A stretch of 64,000 bases of DNA from Dioscorea cayenensis subsp. rotundata (GCF_009730915.1 NC_052480.1:1798001-1862000), one strand, 5' to 3'. Shown: positions 25,099 to 38,296, counted from the stretch's first letter. The notes: generated by a model not told the origin, from the letters alone. Program-made: numbers and translations.

Positions 25099-25625
25099 AT
25101 GAATACGCCTAAAATCATTTGTTGGAATTGTAGGGGTATCTCCGCTGACAACACCTCTTCTCGGATCTTCCGTCTTATTCGTACCCATAAACCAGTTGTT
25201 GTTTGTCTTGTTGAGACCAGGGCGAACTCTGATCGGGTTGATCATTTTTGTAGGAAACTCCCCAAGAATTGGGATTGGGCTGCTATCATGTCTGAAGGTT
25301 CCTGTTGTTGTGTCTAAGCGTGCCCTTCATATCATCATTACCTATAATCCCTCTAACACCGTCCTTATTTCTGCTATTTATAATTCCTCGCGTTTTTGTA
25401 ACCAATGTTTGCTTTGGCATGAGCTTTCTAAACTCTCTTCTTTGCACATCCCCTGGCTTGTCTTGGGAGACTTTAACTCCATTCTCCACAGGACTGAGCA
25501 TATGGGGGCTCTTTCGCTTATTATGATAGGAAAGCTAGGTTTTTTCTGGATTTCATTGAGAGTAATAACCTGATCGATTTAAACTATCCTGGTCCCCATT
25601 ACACCTGGTGCAATAACCAGTCGGG
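25099..25625 (+). pseudogene. LINE ORF2 endonuclease domain (APE type), broken
   Basis: Starts MNTPKIICWNCRGI, the usual opening of the plant L1 endonuclease (catalytic N in WNCRG). The E of VETR (near 25211), GDFNSI (near 25469) and a terminal LDRCL (~25650) follow. A frame break near 25305 separates the two halves and another near 25515 follows GDFN. The domain nicks target DNA for target-primed reverse transcription. Confidence 0.9.
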
Positions 25626-25626
25626 T

Positions 25627-27451
25627 TTGGCTCGCCGTTGGGCCAGGCTTGATAGATGCTTAATTAATTTGGACTGGACTAACTATTTTAAATCGAATAC
25701 TTTGAAGCACCTTCCTCGTTCTTTCTCTGATCACTCGCCGCTCTTTCTTTCCTCCTTTCTGTCTCTTTCTCGGGCTAAACGCTTCTTTCGTTTTGACAAT
25801 AATTGGTTGGATTTTGTAGGTTGTCATACCGCCACCCGTGATGCATGGAGTTGCCGCCTTCATGGGAACCACTTGCATGCCTTCTCGCACCGTCTTTACT
25901 GTACTAGCTCTAATCTCACTCAGTGGAGCCGTCTTGGAGTCAATAAGCTCGAATTTGATTTGTTGTCCACCGAGGATGTGATTTGTAATCTGGAAAATTC
26001 TGACTTTAATTCTATTTCGCAATCCCTTCTTTCGGATTATTATACTAATCTTGCTTCCCTGCAGCGCCAGTGCAGCACCAAGTCGGCTCAACGTGCTCGT
26101 ATGATGTGGATTAAGGATGGGGACATGAATACTAGTTTTTTTCATGCTATTACTCGTATCTGTACTCATGTTAACTTCATCTCTCAGATCACTGATAGGT
26201 ATGGTAACCTTTGTCGGGACCCGAGTAGTATCGAGAGTGCCTTTCTCACTTTTTATAAGGATCTTTGGCGGCCCCCGACCACAGCGAATGCCAGCCTCCA
26301 TAATGCCCTTCCTAGCAACCTTCCCCGTCTCACTGATTCGGATGCCGTCTCTCTCGTCAGGGTGGTAACCAAAGAGGAAGTCTACCAAACAATTTTAGAC
26401 CTTCCTTCAGGTAAATCTCCTGGCCCCGATGGGTTTAACGTTGAGTTTTATCGTAATTTCTGGCCTCTTATCGGCGATCATCTCTTTTTGGCCATTCGCT
26501 GTTTCTTTAAAAAATCTATTTTACCTTCCTCTTGGGGAAAAACCTTCATCACCCTTATTCCTAAAAAAGATAGACCCAAAAGTGTTTCTGATTTTAGACC
26601 GATCTCCCTTTGCAGTGTTAATTATAAAATTATTTCTAAACTGTTGGCCAATCGGTTAAAGCTTGTTCTCCCTAGTTTGATCGGTAGAGAGCAGGCCGGT
26701 TTTGTTTCTAATCGATGTTGTTTCAATTATATTATTGATGTGCAAGAGATCGTTCATACTCTTGAAACTGATATCAGAAACCCCCCAAGGATGCTTATTA
26801 AAATTGATATCGAGAAGGCTTACGATACTGTCAATTGGAGTGCAATTCTTGTCGTTCTTGATCAAATGAATTTCCCTCCTCGTTGGGTCTCTTGGATTTC
26901 CACTTGTCTCCGTTCATGTTCTCTCTCTACTAATCAATGGTAGTCCCACCCCTTGGTTTCCCTTATCTAGAGGTGTCCGCCAAGGGGACCCCATATCATC
27001 TTATTTGTTCATCTTAGTAACCCAGATTCTCATCTTTACTCTCAATTTGGGTTTAGCCAACAATATGATCCCTGGCTTCAATTCTAGACTCTCTCAGAAC
27101 TTTAACCACCTTATGTTCGCCGATGACTTAATTCTGATCACTCTTGCCTCTAGGAGAGCTGCTCGTAGTATTAACCATTGCTTGGATTACTACCGGCAGG
27201 TTACTGGTCAACGGCCCAACTATTCCAAGTCTCAAATTTTTTTCCCAACCTGGTGTAATAAGTATGTTTCCTCTCGTATTTGTTCTATCCTTAACCTTAC
27301 TCATGCAGTTTTCCCCTTTAAGTATCTCGGTATTCTGATTTCCCCAAACGTATTGTTGTGTCTGCCTTTAAGCCCATGGTTGATAAAATTAGACATTTAT
27401 GTATCATGTGGAGTAATTTCAAGCTTTCCCAAGCCGCCAAAGCCATTTTGA
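25627..27451 (+). pseudogene. LINE ORF2 reverse transcriptase domain, broken
   Basis: A 438-codon open stretch runs 25627-26943 and contains SGKSPGPDGFNVEFYR, LIPKKDRPKSVSDFRPISLC and IDIEKAYDTV (first catalytic Asp). A TAG at 26941 interrupts just before SRGVRQGDPIS. The catalytic FADD box is in the 27005-27451 segment (HLMFADDLILITLAS). Order and spacing are those of a plant L1 RT. Confidence 0.95.
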
Positions 27452-28133
27452 TAAATTCCTCATTATTTTCAATCCCATCTTATACCCTTTCAGTCTATCC
27501 CATTCCTGAGATCATTATCTCTGAAATCACCCGTGAGGTTAGGAAATTCTTTGGTGTCGGAATGGCAATGGAAAGGGCATCCATAACATGAGTTGGAATA
27601 TTGTCAATGATGGTAAGACTAAGGAGGGTATTGGTATTAGAAACCTTTCTCTTGCTAAATACTCTTTGATGGCTAAACATCTTTTCCATTACTTAAATAA
27701 TGAGAATGTTTTTTGGGTCAATATTTTGCGGCACAAGTACGGTGATTTTAATTTCTAGAAGAACTCTGTTCCTAGCAACAGCTCCTGGTTTTTCAAAAGC
27801 CTTTACAAGACTGCTAACCGTATCAAGCCTTTTTGCCGTATCAATAGTGTTAATCCTGGCATCACCTCCTTTTCCTGGGACCCGTGGTGTTTTGAAATCC
27901 CCATTGCCCTTAAACCTACATTTCTTAATATGAATGTCGATATTGATCTTCTTTCCACTTCTGTGGTTGTCATTGGTGACCAATGGAATGAAGCTCAACT
28001 AGAGCATATCTTTGGTCCTAACCTTAACCTGTAGGAGCTGTCATTCAACTCTATTGATCCAAACTCTTGTAACCATTGGAGTTGGAGCCCCACTTCCAAG
28101 CATCACAAAATCTCTACCTCAGTCTATCACCAG

Positions 28134-29126
28134 TTGAACCAGAGTCTCTCCTTATCTGATTCTTGGAATGGTTGGAGGCTTCTTTGGAAACACAACATCG
28201 CTCCTCGAGCCAAGTACTTCCTCTGGACCCTATTCCATGGTCGTCTCTCTACATCTAATTTCTTATATCAAATGAGATTGGGACCTGATAATCCATGTAT
28301 CTTGTGCGGCCATTTTTTGGAAATGATTGATCATCTATTTTGGGATTGTATCAAAACTAAGTAGGTTTGGGCTCGCCTTAGTTTAAAAGTTTAATACCTA
28401 TATCCATTTCCCCAGTGGCTTTGCCTCTGGCTCCTGGATCACCGATGGGATCCTTTCTAAACACATGACCTCAGTTGTTGCTGCAACTGCTTGGTTGCTT
28501 TGGAAGTCCCGGTGTGATGCCATCTTTCGCGGTGTTAACATTAATTTCCTTGCTATTGTCTACAAAGCTCTCATCCATGTGCAGGAATTCTCCTCCAGCA
28601 ACTACAATCTACTTGGTTAGAAGCTCATCTTGAACAATTTTCTTGCTTGAATGATTTGTTCCTGTTCTCCCACACTAACACCAACCAATCTTACAAGGTA
28701 AGATCTACGGGTTTCTTCCTATCTAATACTGACTATGTTGTGAACCTTGCAGGCTGCTATGTTCAATCCATGGTCGATACGTCACTGGATGATCTCTTTG
28801 CACTCAGCGTTGCTCTTCAAACAGTTTTGGACAAGCAGCTCTCCATCAAGCATGTATTTGTTAATACACCTGCAACCCTCAGTGCCCTTAACAATTCGGA
28901 CCCTATTATCTCCTGGCATTATACTCTTCAGATTTCTAGCATTCGTTCCTTGTTGAATGCACTTGGCTCCCCCTCCATCCATTACATTCCTGTTGCCTGG
29001 ATGACCCTTGCTGTTAACTTAGCCACCCATGGATTCAGCTTCTCAGTCCTCAATCTCTTCCTTGCTGGTCGGGATCTTCCTCGTTGGATTATGAAAGCGT
29101 TTGTTGATTCTGGATTCAAATTCTAA
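28134..29126 (+). pseudogene. LINE ORF2 zf-RVT and RNase H region, broken
   Basis: 28134-28364 encodes the zf-RVT zinc-binding domain (LWTLFHGRLSTSNFL, then CILCG ... HLFWDC), followed by a TAG. 28647-29126 is a 159-codon RNase H-like end (GCYVQSMVDTSLDD ... ALSVALQTVL). The stop at 29124-29126 is followed about 90 bp later by the A-tail. Confidence 0.8.
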
Positions 29127-29245
29127 TTGTATTTTTCTTTTTGTTTTATATTCTGGCTGGTTGTTTACTTTGGTGCTCTAGGTTCTAATAAAATTAGCCC
29201 CCTGGGTTCTCTTTTCAAAAAAAAAAAACATTGTCTAGTCTGCCA

Positions 29246-29297
29246 GAGAGGAAAAACTCCTTCAAAGCACCATATATATATATATATATATATATAT
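29246..29297 (+). pseudogene. Coding-like host sequence (3' side of LINE) and (AT)n tract
   Basis: Continues the frame left at 23280 for about ten codons (ERKNSFKAP), then runs into an (AT)n tract at 29269-29296. Confidence 0.35.
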
Positions 29298-29658
29298 GGG
29301 TAAATTTTTTAGTTTGCCACTAAACTTTGGTTCATTTTTATTTTGATCATCAAACATCAATTTAGTCACTCAAGTTTAATTTAATTTCACTAGGTAGTAT
29401 ATTAAGGGATTGCGGCCCCAAAATGAATGACGTGGCCCTTTTTCGATGGCATGGCCACCTTCAATAGACTTAATAATGTATCATGAGGAGGACTAACTCA
29501 AATTTTTAGACAACCATGTAATCAATTGGTGGTTGAAATCTTTGATTTATTGCCCAGTGAAATTAAATTAAAGTTGAGTGACCAAATTGATGTAAATTGA
29601 AGTGTGGTGATCAAAGTGAAAATAAGTCACAGTTTAGTAACCTAGAAAAAATTTACCC
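29298..29658. mobile_element. MULE-type MITE, 361 bp
   Basis: Terminal inverted repeats: 'gggtaaattttttagtttgc' at the left is mirrored by 'cctagaaaaaatttaccc' at the right, and 'caatttagtcactcaag' is mirrored by 'gagtgaccaaattg'. The GGGTAAATT terminus is the same as in the element at 49571. No coding capacity. It lies directly against an (AT)n tract, which hides the target duplication. Confidence 0.75.
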
Positions 29659-30587
29659 CATTTATATAGTTGCAACTCAAAATCACATATGTTTACAGAA
29701 ACAGAACATGCATCCAAAACAATTACATTATACTGATATTTTTATGAGAAGGTAATATAACCATATAAATCAGGAAAAGAAATAAAACTAGGGCCCTCCA
29801 AACTAGTGCCGGAGCTAAAAAATTTTTATAAGGGGCAAAATAAAATCTTGTAAATTAAATTTTGAATACAATCAAAATTATATAATAACACAAGTTAAAT
29901 ATCATAACTATTTAAAGTCTTTAACATAAACAACTAGTACAAAACATTAACAAGAACAAATTCATAATTGACATCTACGAGTTTTCATATTTTGCATGGT
30001 TTGCTTAAAAGTATGGTTTCGAGGTTGACAAGGCCCTTTTTGCAATTATGAGAGCGTGACTAACTGAATATGAGAACCTTATTCTTAACCCTAATTGAAG
30101 ACAAAAATGAGAGAGATAGCGTACCAAATCCCGGAGGCCGAACTGGCGGAGCGTGGTGGTGATGACTGATGAGGATGAGAAATCAAGGTGAAGATGAGAA
30201 ACAAATACCCAAAGATTCCTATGGATGAGATGAGAGCATGACTTCGTTGACTTTCTTTTCCAAAGACTATCAAAGAGAAAAATAAAGGGTAATCAATAAA
30301 TATTTATGTTTTATGAGTGAGGATGAACATGTAAATATAATTTTATAAGAGCATATATATAATTATATATTTTTATAAGGGTGAAAATACAAAAATTCCT
30401 ATCATAACTTATAATAAATAAAAATAGAAGGGCCAAGTCAAATATTAAAAAAAAATATTCAATAATATGATAAAAAAAAACTTTAAAAGAATTTTTTTTC
30501 AAAACTAAAAAGGGCAATTTCCCCATTCTCGTATAGGTGGCTCTTCCCTATTCCAAACAAGGCATACTCATCATGGAACTTCTATAG
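29659..30587. other. AT-rich intergenic region
   Basis: About 930 bp without a convincing gene. A phrase near 29810 ('ctagtgccggagctaaaaaa ... aaggggcaaaat') and its rough inverse near 30355-30520 ('ttataagggtgaaaat', 'aaaagggcaatttcccc') hint at a decayed inverted-repeat transposon, but ends could not be set. Confidence 0.35.
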
Positions 30588-30700
30588 CCTTAGCAAAAGG
30601 TGTGATGCTTATTGCTGCTGAGATTTGTTTTCTCATTAGGATCATCTCCGTCAACAGTATTTAAAAGAAAATAAACCACAAATTCATTACAAACAAAATA
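30588..30700 (+). repeat. 113-bp direct duplication, left copy (abuts MULE left end)
   Basis: Begins 'ccttagcaaaaggtgtgatg' and ends 'attacaaacaaaata' exactly where the MULE terminus GAGTAAAT begins. It matches 37373-37485 over all 113 bases with two substitutions. It therefore behaves like a target-site duplication, but is over ten times the 9 bp expected of Mutator-like elements. Confidence 0.9.
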
Positions 30701-33700
30701 GAGTAAATTTTTTGCCAGGTTACTTAAGTTTGGGGTTGTTTCTTTTTGGTAACCTTGCTTTAATTTGTATCAAGAAGGCTACTTAAGTTGTGTTTGAGTT
30801 ACACCGGCAGGTCACCCCAACTAATCCGGCCAATGTAGCTCTGATGTGGCGACCCAGATTTACGATCGGCAGGGCATGACGCACTCTTCATTCCAAGCTG
30901 GGCAGCCACCGGTGGTTGTAGTCCTCGTCAGCCAAGTGTGGATGAGTCAGCATTCCACATCAAATAGTTGATCTTCTTCTTTTCCTCTAGGTTTTGCAAT
31001 CCGGAGGCAGGGGAGGGCGCCGTGTGCCATAGGGAGAAGGGCTAGTCGCTCGCGCACACCATTCTTGCGAGATGGAGTGTGAGCTATTAGTGGGCACATC
31101 AATGATGACAAGTGAAGTAGTGTTTGTGTTTGTGGAGGACTAGAAGTCACTTACACGGGCTTGCCGGCAAAGGGACATTGTGACCGGTTGTAGTGGACCT
31201 ATTTTGTGTTATAGTTATGAGTTTTATTTGCCAAAATTCGGATGATTTTTTAATTGGTGTTCTATAGTGTTTGGTTTTTGTTCACATCTTTTGATCTCTT
31301 GCGATCCTTTGGTTTTTTTTTCCTTGTAAAAATGGATGGAATGCATAACTATCAATTTCGGTTGGTGTTGTTGATTTGAGAAGATGGTGTTCTTGTGCCT
31401 TGTGGATTGTTTGTGCAAAATCATCTTGCAAAATTTTCCATGTGGCACTTTGAATTGTATGTGCCTTGTGAAAACCACATTTTTAAAAGAAAATTACATT
31501 TTATTATAGGAGCTGTAAATTAGAAAAATACACATAAAAAATTAAATGTAAATATTAACAAAAAGAAAATACATATAATGCAACTTTGCAGTTTGTCAAT
31601 GTTGAAGAAGGTGATGTTGCAGATTTAATTATAATTCTCACATGCCAAAAAGAAGTTAATTATTTCATAAGCTGCAGATTTAATTAAGATGAAAAGAATA
31701 ATAAGAACTTTAGATATAATTAAGATGAAGTTTTACACAAGATACAATTCCTTGCAATATAGACCTGGCAATAGGTACATGTTTTCCAGAAGTTTACAAA
31801 AATTGCAGATTTACAAAAAGTCGGAACCCCCACAGACAAAGTGCAACATTTAACTACTTAACTAGGCTGCATAAATACAAAAATTTCCAAAGTTCCTCAT
31901 AAGAGCTGCAGCTTTACAAAAGATACATAGATGCTGCAGAGTTCTATAAAAAAAGGAAAAAAAAATGACAGTTAATCCCATCAAGGTGCCTTCCTATAAG
32001 TGTCACCTACACTTGCAGAGGATCCAACTCCTGGTGGTAACCATGCTTTCCTCTTGTTGTGAACCAATCCTGTCTTATTGCTTTCTTTTCCATCTTTTTG
32101 TTGCAGTTGAGTCCTTTGCCCAGCATCAAGTTGCCTTCTTGAAACTGTTCCTTTTTGGAGTGCCTGTGACAAATTTGAGCATTATAGCTGATTACATAAT
32201 TAATTAGTTGAAAAAAATACTATGAATGAACACTTGAAAAATTTGTGAATGAATGAGACCATTCACCTGTGATGTTACAAGTATGCACATACTGCTTTTT
32301 GCGAGTGGTCCTTGGTTGCTCATCAATTATGACCATCTCGTACATGTTTAAAAAAATAGATTGGAAACATATGCAATTTTTAGATAATGGCAACCTATAA
32401 TTGAAATCATTCAATCCCCCAAAGAAATTCCAATTTTACCTGTGTTTCTGAAGCACCAACTGCATCACTTAGGTCATTGCTGACATGCCGTGTGTTTAAA
32501 TCAAATTCAGGTAATGGTGGTTCTGCAATTGTATGTATTTGTTTGGCGAGGTTGAACAACCCTAATTAATTGATGCACCATTTAATCAAATTGTATGGAA
32601 TATTGAGCTTACCTCACCACAAAAACCTTGTGCCAGTGATGTTCTTGCTGACATGTTTGTATTGTCCTGCTATACATGAAAATTAAATTTGGTTAACTAC
32701 ATGATATTTAAATTGCATTAGAGAACAATTAAAAAAAATAAAAACCACACCAACCTGCCCATGAAATCTCTTATTATGTCCTGTTGCACCACACATGCTG
32801 CATTTATTCTTCACACCCTTTTTACTAACTTTCCCCTTGGCAAAACCACGGTTTTCATCCATTTCTCTCCTCCTTAGTATAGTTCTCCTGCCCCTCCTAT
32901 TGTTCACTGGCTCTGGTGGGATAATGGGACATTGGTCACTCTTTGGCCATGAGTCCTTGTCACGAGTGGGGTTTAATATGTGCCTATATGTGTCCATAAA
33001 GGTTCTCACTTCATAGCATGAGTGCAGGTAGTCTTCAGGCTTTTCTCTATTGTAATATAACATAGACACTGCATGACCACAGGGAATACCACTAAGTTTC
33101 CACCTCCTACATGAGCAATACCAATCTTTCTTGTCAACAACAAATTGACCATCAGGGTCTAGTACTTGGTACTTGTCTCCACCTGACCATGTGGTGGTAT
33201 AGAACCAACTCAATTGCTTAGATCTCTCAAGTTTCTTCAAAAATTCTAGAGGCAGTAGGGTGGTAGTGACTTTCTTCATTTCATCCCTCCTTTTTTGGAT
33301 TCTTTTCATTAATTGTGTCCTTATCATTTCATTCATAGTGATAATCCCTTTGGTCCTAGCTTCCAATATTTGACTGTTAAAAACTTCACATAGATTGTTC
33401 AATAGGATATCACATTTGAATTGGCTTTGGAAATGAGATCTAGTCCAATGTTTGGGTTCAATCTTTTTGTATGTACTCGAAATGCCCCCTACAGCACATG
33501 TCCTTTAAATTTTTCCATGGATCTATCATATCGTCCTTTGTATGTTGCTTTTAGCACAAGACCAAAGCTGATCTTTCAGAGCTTTGCCCCTAAATGTGTT
33601 CCTAAAATTGGTGTGAATATGCCTCACACAATATCTATGCTCACTATAGGGGAATAGCTCAGCTATGGCAGGCATTAGTCCCTAATGTGGGTAGGTTTAG

Positions 33701-36700
33701 GTTATATATTCAGTGACAAGATGACACCATCATCCACAACCATAGCACATTGAGAATGAGTAAAATTCAACATAGAATAAATGCAGTCAGTCAGTCCCTA
33801 TGATCAGAATTAAAGTTTTGAACTGAAATAATTAAAATATGTGCAATGGAACCTATATTTCTCACCTTCTGCCTATCAGTCATGAAGGCCCATATATGGC
33901 TGTCCATAATTCCGAGATCCTCGCAAGCAACCGCGAAGAACCGATCCGGCTTCTCCTTGTTTTCTTTGTTGACTACAGATCTATGTAATGGGATAGATGC
34001 AATCATTTGCATCTATCCCCACAATGACAAAAAGTTGTCCCCATATACTCCTTTCGAAAAACAACCATCAAGGGACACCAAATGCCTGCAACCTGCTAAA
34101 AACCCTGCTCTTAATGGAGCAAGGCGGATATACATACCTTTGGAAGACCTCTTCATCGGTCTTAATAATAAATGTTGATGAAGGGTGTGTCCTCATTATC
34201 TCCAGCCTATAATCATTTAATCTGCCCATTTGTGATGCCTCATCACCATCTATATATAATCCTATTTAATACAGAAAAAACAGAATTAAGAAAAACCAAT
34301 ATGCATATGAAAATACAAAGAAAGGTTTACCTGAGTGCAATACATTTTGCCCTATAAGCTTTTAATCTGTTGATGTCCATAGCTTGATTCATCTTCACAG
34401 CTTGTACAATACCAGAAATTTTTCCAATTTGAGTCTCGCCCTAAATTGCTCAAGATAGTGTCTAGCTATCCAACAAGCACTCACATGTCTATTGGTGTGG
34501 TCCCTAGCACACTCATGCTCCAAGACACCTGATTTTATTTGTATTGTATTCTTGTCATCAACCATAGGTGATGCCCACAAATAGAATGGGCATCCTTTCT
34601 TGCAAAATGCCTTGCACCTTTTCTTTGTATTGGGTCTAAAATTCATAACATATCTGTTCTTTATGCCATAATTTTTCACTGCATCTTTAAACTGTTTGAA
34701 GCTCCTGAATTTCATCCCAATTCTAAACACTGGATTCCTCATGTCAATCTCTTCATTGAACTCAGAGTACTTAGGTCTAGGAGGGGACAGATCTTCTTCA
34801 TCTGTTGAAGAGCATGACTGAAATCCATCTGAGTCAGCATAGTCAGATTCTGCAAAATCACCATAATCCACTTGTGTAGCTTCAATGCCAATGTTAGCAT
34901 TTTGTTTTGATCCACCAACATGATTAATCTCCTCTTCCTCACCATCATCACTGAATTTATAATCTGAGTCTTCAAAGTCACACTCATCATCTTTACTATT
35001 CCTTCTGCCATGTCCCCTAATTAGAATGTCCTCCATGTTCTCATCATGTACGTAATCCTCTTCATCCTCCATCATAGGTTTTTCCACCATTGGGGAGTCC
35101 AACACAAACACACATCTCCTTGCTACACTCTCATCGAATTAGCCATTTTTTAGGCATCTAGGTCGGGCTACCTCTTTGTAACCTCTATCATTACTTATTA
35201 TGTCTAACCACCAAATGGAACAACCATCAATCTTCAAATTCAACTCCCTGGCCATTGCTATTAGTTCTACCTTGGATATCGTCAAGATGACAATAATCAA
35301 TATATCCTACTATGGCTTCTACTCACCAAGCTTGTAATGCATCTTTATGGTAAATAACCCAGTGTCTGGTACTGTTTCACAAAAGTTTAAAGTTCAATTA
35401 AAATGGCAAGACTGAACAACCTGGTACTTGTAATTTTTTAAGTGTCATTAAGGGAAATAATTCATGGCACATGTGTTTTCTTAGAGGGATTTTATACAAA
35501 TATAGAAGAATTGACAACATTAGTTCCAAGCAATGAAAAAATGGTTTCAAACCAACTGATAACAAGACCTAAATAGATTGAAAAACATTTAAAAAAAAAA
35601 GTTTAGGCAAAACAACTATTGGCAAAAATTAATGGCATAAGCTTACAGGAAAAAATTTAGGAACCAATCCTATAGCTCATGATCCAAAAATTAGGAATCA
35701 AATACAAAAAAACAATGTAACAATGAACAAAGATATCTCCAAACACAGAAATCTCCATTCAATCAAGTATATAAAGATCCCATTACAAGATGCATAATTA
35801 AAACAAAAATTAACCGAAATGGGAATAACATGAAGGATTATTCACTCAACAATTGTGACAATTACATGGAGGTAATACACAAAATTTCTCCATCCAGGCA
35901 AAGGACCTTAAAATCACATAACAATCTCATAATTAAAGAATGGAAATGTCTCCATGAACTCAATTAATAAAAAAAACAACATAACAACTTCATGTTATAC
36001 ACAGTCCAACAAGATTTAAGTAGAGCTACAGAAAAGAAACATATACAAACTTAGGTAACCTAACAAAACTTTTTTCCACATTACAATAAAACAAATGTTG
36101 ACATTGAGATATCTATGGCATCGTTACATGTGCAAATGTTTGATGTGTGGTGTAAGAGATCAGTACAATAAGATCTGTTGAAAGACTATGTTACTTTATT
36201 AAGGTCATAAAATTATTTACAAATATCATATAAAACCTCAAAATTATGAAATTTGGGCCAAAAAAAAAAGAAACAAAGGGAATGACCTAATGGAGGAGAA
36301 ACAATAGACCATATATACAGAGAGAAACATCTTAATAAAAAAAAATTATGAATCCACAAACATGCTCTAAAATTTTATCTTAAATCATGGTTATCTAAAA
36401 AACTGATCTGTTGGCTACTAAGAATCTCAACAATAAAACTAACCTCTCATCTTACCTTCATAGAAAAAAATATTTTTTCTTAAAAACTTTTTGAAAACAT
36501 TAGTTGCAAGCCGTCAATCATCAATCTGAACTTAGTTTCAATTCCTACAAACAAAGTATTCAGATCAAAGGCCATGCCCATCATTATCTTCATAAACCTA
36601 ATTTACTAGGAATTTCTCCAAATGTTTGACTCCAATTATCAAAACATAAAAAGATCAAAATGGAACTTAAAGGGCATCAAAGCACAAATATGCCACAAAA

Positions 36701-37372
36701 CACAAAACAAGAAACCCACACAAACAATCAGCCAAAAATACCAACAAAAAGGAGAATAGACACTAAATCGGCAACATGTGAAGAGGGCCACAAGAACACA
36801 CTTACAGTACTCGGGGGCTTCATCCCACGCGTGTCGTACCTCCCAATTTACAGCCATATTCACTGGAAAGACCTCCCCCTACTACTTTTTCCTAGAAATG
36901 AAGACTTTCCCTTCACCACCCTCGTGGAGAAGTTAGGCCAACACCATCGAAACCCTCAACTATTTCTCAACCCTAACTCCCTTTCAGACCAGGAAGAGGA
37001 GGTTCTTGTCTTGATTTCTTCCTCTTGTCTTGTCTCCCTTTGGCTTTCTCGAGACAATGGGGGTTTGATGACATGTGGGAGAGCTTTTTCCAAGACACGC
37101 TACCACCATCTGATGTGGAATGCTAACTCATCCACACTTGGCTGACGAGGACTACAACCACCAGGTGGCTACCCAGCTTGGAATGAAGAGTGCTTCATGT
37201 CTACTGACTGTGTGAATTTGGCTGCCACATCAGCATACATTGGCCGGATTAGTTGGGGTGACCTGCCGATGTAACTCAAACACAACTTGAGTAGCCTTCT
37301 TGATACAAATTAAAGCAAGGTTACTAAAAAGAAACAACCCCAAACTTAAGTAACCTGTTAAAAAATTTACTC
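30701..37372 (-). mobile_element. MuDR-like element (MULE), 6672 bp, with decayed transposase
   Basis: Terminal inverted repeats of about 265 bp: 30701-30963, and its ~90% similar inverse at 37110-37372. Both outer ends read GAGTAAATTTTTT. The minus strand carries a MURA-type transposase (32683-35111). The element has no 9-bp duplication; instead a 113-bp direct repeat abuts both termini. The interior outside the transposase (30964-32680 and 35112-37109) is AT-rich with no recognisable second gene. Confidence 0.93.
32683..35111 (-). pseudogene. MURA-like transposase gene, broken
   Basis: Segment 35111-34395 encodes an acidic N-terminus followed by the Mutator DNA-binding domain (FRIGMKFRSFKQFKDAVKNY ... 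CKKGCPFYLWAS). The catalytic core lies at ~34090-33540: LDGCFSKGVYG, EDLGIMDSHIWAFMTDRQK, and the C..H box HRYCVRHIH. A 1-base loss after GVYG and stops near 33990 break the core. Segment 33402-32683 has NNLCEVFNSQILEARTKGI, a SWIM zinc finger (CSCRRWKLSGIPCGH) and a terminal CCHC knuckle (CSMCGATGHNKRFH). Order and motifs fit full-length MURA, but the product cannot be made, so the element is not autonomous as it stands. Confidence 0.93.
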
Positions 37373-37485
37373 CCTCAGCAAAAGGTGTGATGCTTATTGC
37401 TGCTGAGATTTGTTTTCTCATTAGGATTATCTCCGTCAACAGTATTTAAAAGAAAATAAACCACAAATTCATTACAAACAAAATA
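37373..37485 (+). repeat. 113-bp direct duplication, right copy (abuts MULE right end)
   Basis: Starts 'cctcagcaaaaggtgtgatg' immediately after the MULE terminus ATTTACTC and ends 'attacaaacaaaata' at 37485. Differences from the left copy are T/C at position 4 and C/T in 'aggattatctc'. Confidence 0.9.
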
Positions 37486-38220
37486 GAGAGAACAGTGCAT
37501 AAATACAATATCATTTTTTTCCAATGAAGCTCATTCTCTAAGCGTGCTAAGGACGGGAACGAGGGAGAAACGGTGTTGGATGTTAGTTTTTTAAACTTTT
37601 TTTTTTATTTTTTATTTTCATTTGAATTAATTATATATGGTTTATTTTTATTTAAATTTAAAACATAAAAAAAAATATTTTCATTCTTTACATTAAATAC
37701 ATATATACATATTAATGTGAGTAAACAAAATTCCACACTCGATCTTACATGAGTAACTTACATATAAAATTTTATAAAAAACCGTAGAAGTTGTATTCAC
37801 AGTTTGAAAAGACACCTTTTATAAAAATAGAACACGGAAATTAATTGATTAATTAGATATTCTAGAAACAAAATTTTAATCTATTTATCATTAAAAATAT
37901 TACATTATTAACTATTTTGTAATTTAAAAAATAAAATAAATTTCATGTGGCAAGAAAAAAAGGAGTGCATGACTATAAAGATACATTTTTATTTTATTAG
38001 AATGAAAAATTAACTATAAATTCCTAATTTATGAACTAGAGTGGGTATTTCCATTTAAATAAATATTTATAAAAATGATTCACAATTTTTACAACTATAT
38101 ATAATAATAATAAATAGGCGTTTCCTGATACGATTCCCATAAGATAAATGAGAAAGCTGGAGGTGGTTTGGCAGGCAGGTACCAATCCAAAAGGCAGTAC
38201 TATAATGTTCTTATTTCCTA

Positions 38221-38296
<76 letters not shown>

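Larger units (their letters stand above)
23281..29227 (+). mobile_element. L1-type LINE (non-LTR retrotransposon), ~5.95 kb, nearly full length, inactive
   Basis: Order on the plus strand: gag-like ORF1 (DUF4283 and remnant zinc knuckle), apurinic endonuclease, reverse transcriptase, zinc-binding zf-RVT domain, RNase H, then a short A-rich tail (29217-29228). Perfect target duplications of 19 bp, AACATTGTCTAGTCTGCCA, flank it at 23262-23280 and 29227-29245. This is the plant L1 architecture with a C-terminal RNase H domain. Several stops and frameshifts (for example around 23704, 23894, 24065, 25310, 26941, 27590, 28364) interrupt both ORFs. Confidence 0.95.

Noticed and set aside
25660-26388. 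242-codon minus-strand ORF opposite the LINE reverse transcriptase
   Set aside because: Antisense shadow; the plus strand carries unmistakable RT motifs.
36660-37145. 161-codon plus-strand ORF in the right part of the MuDR-like element
   Set aside because: Runs into the terminal inverted repeat, has no recognisable domain, and the inverse at the left end is not open; treated as chance.
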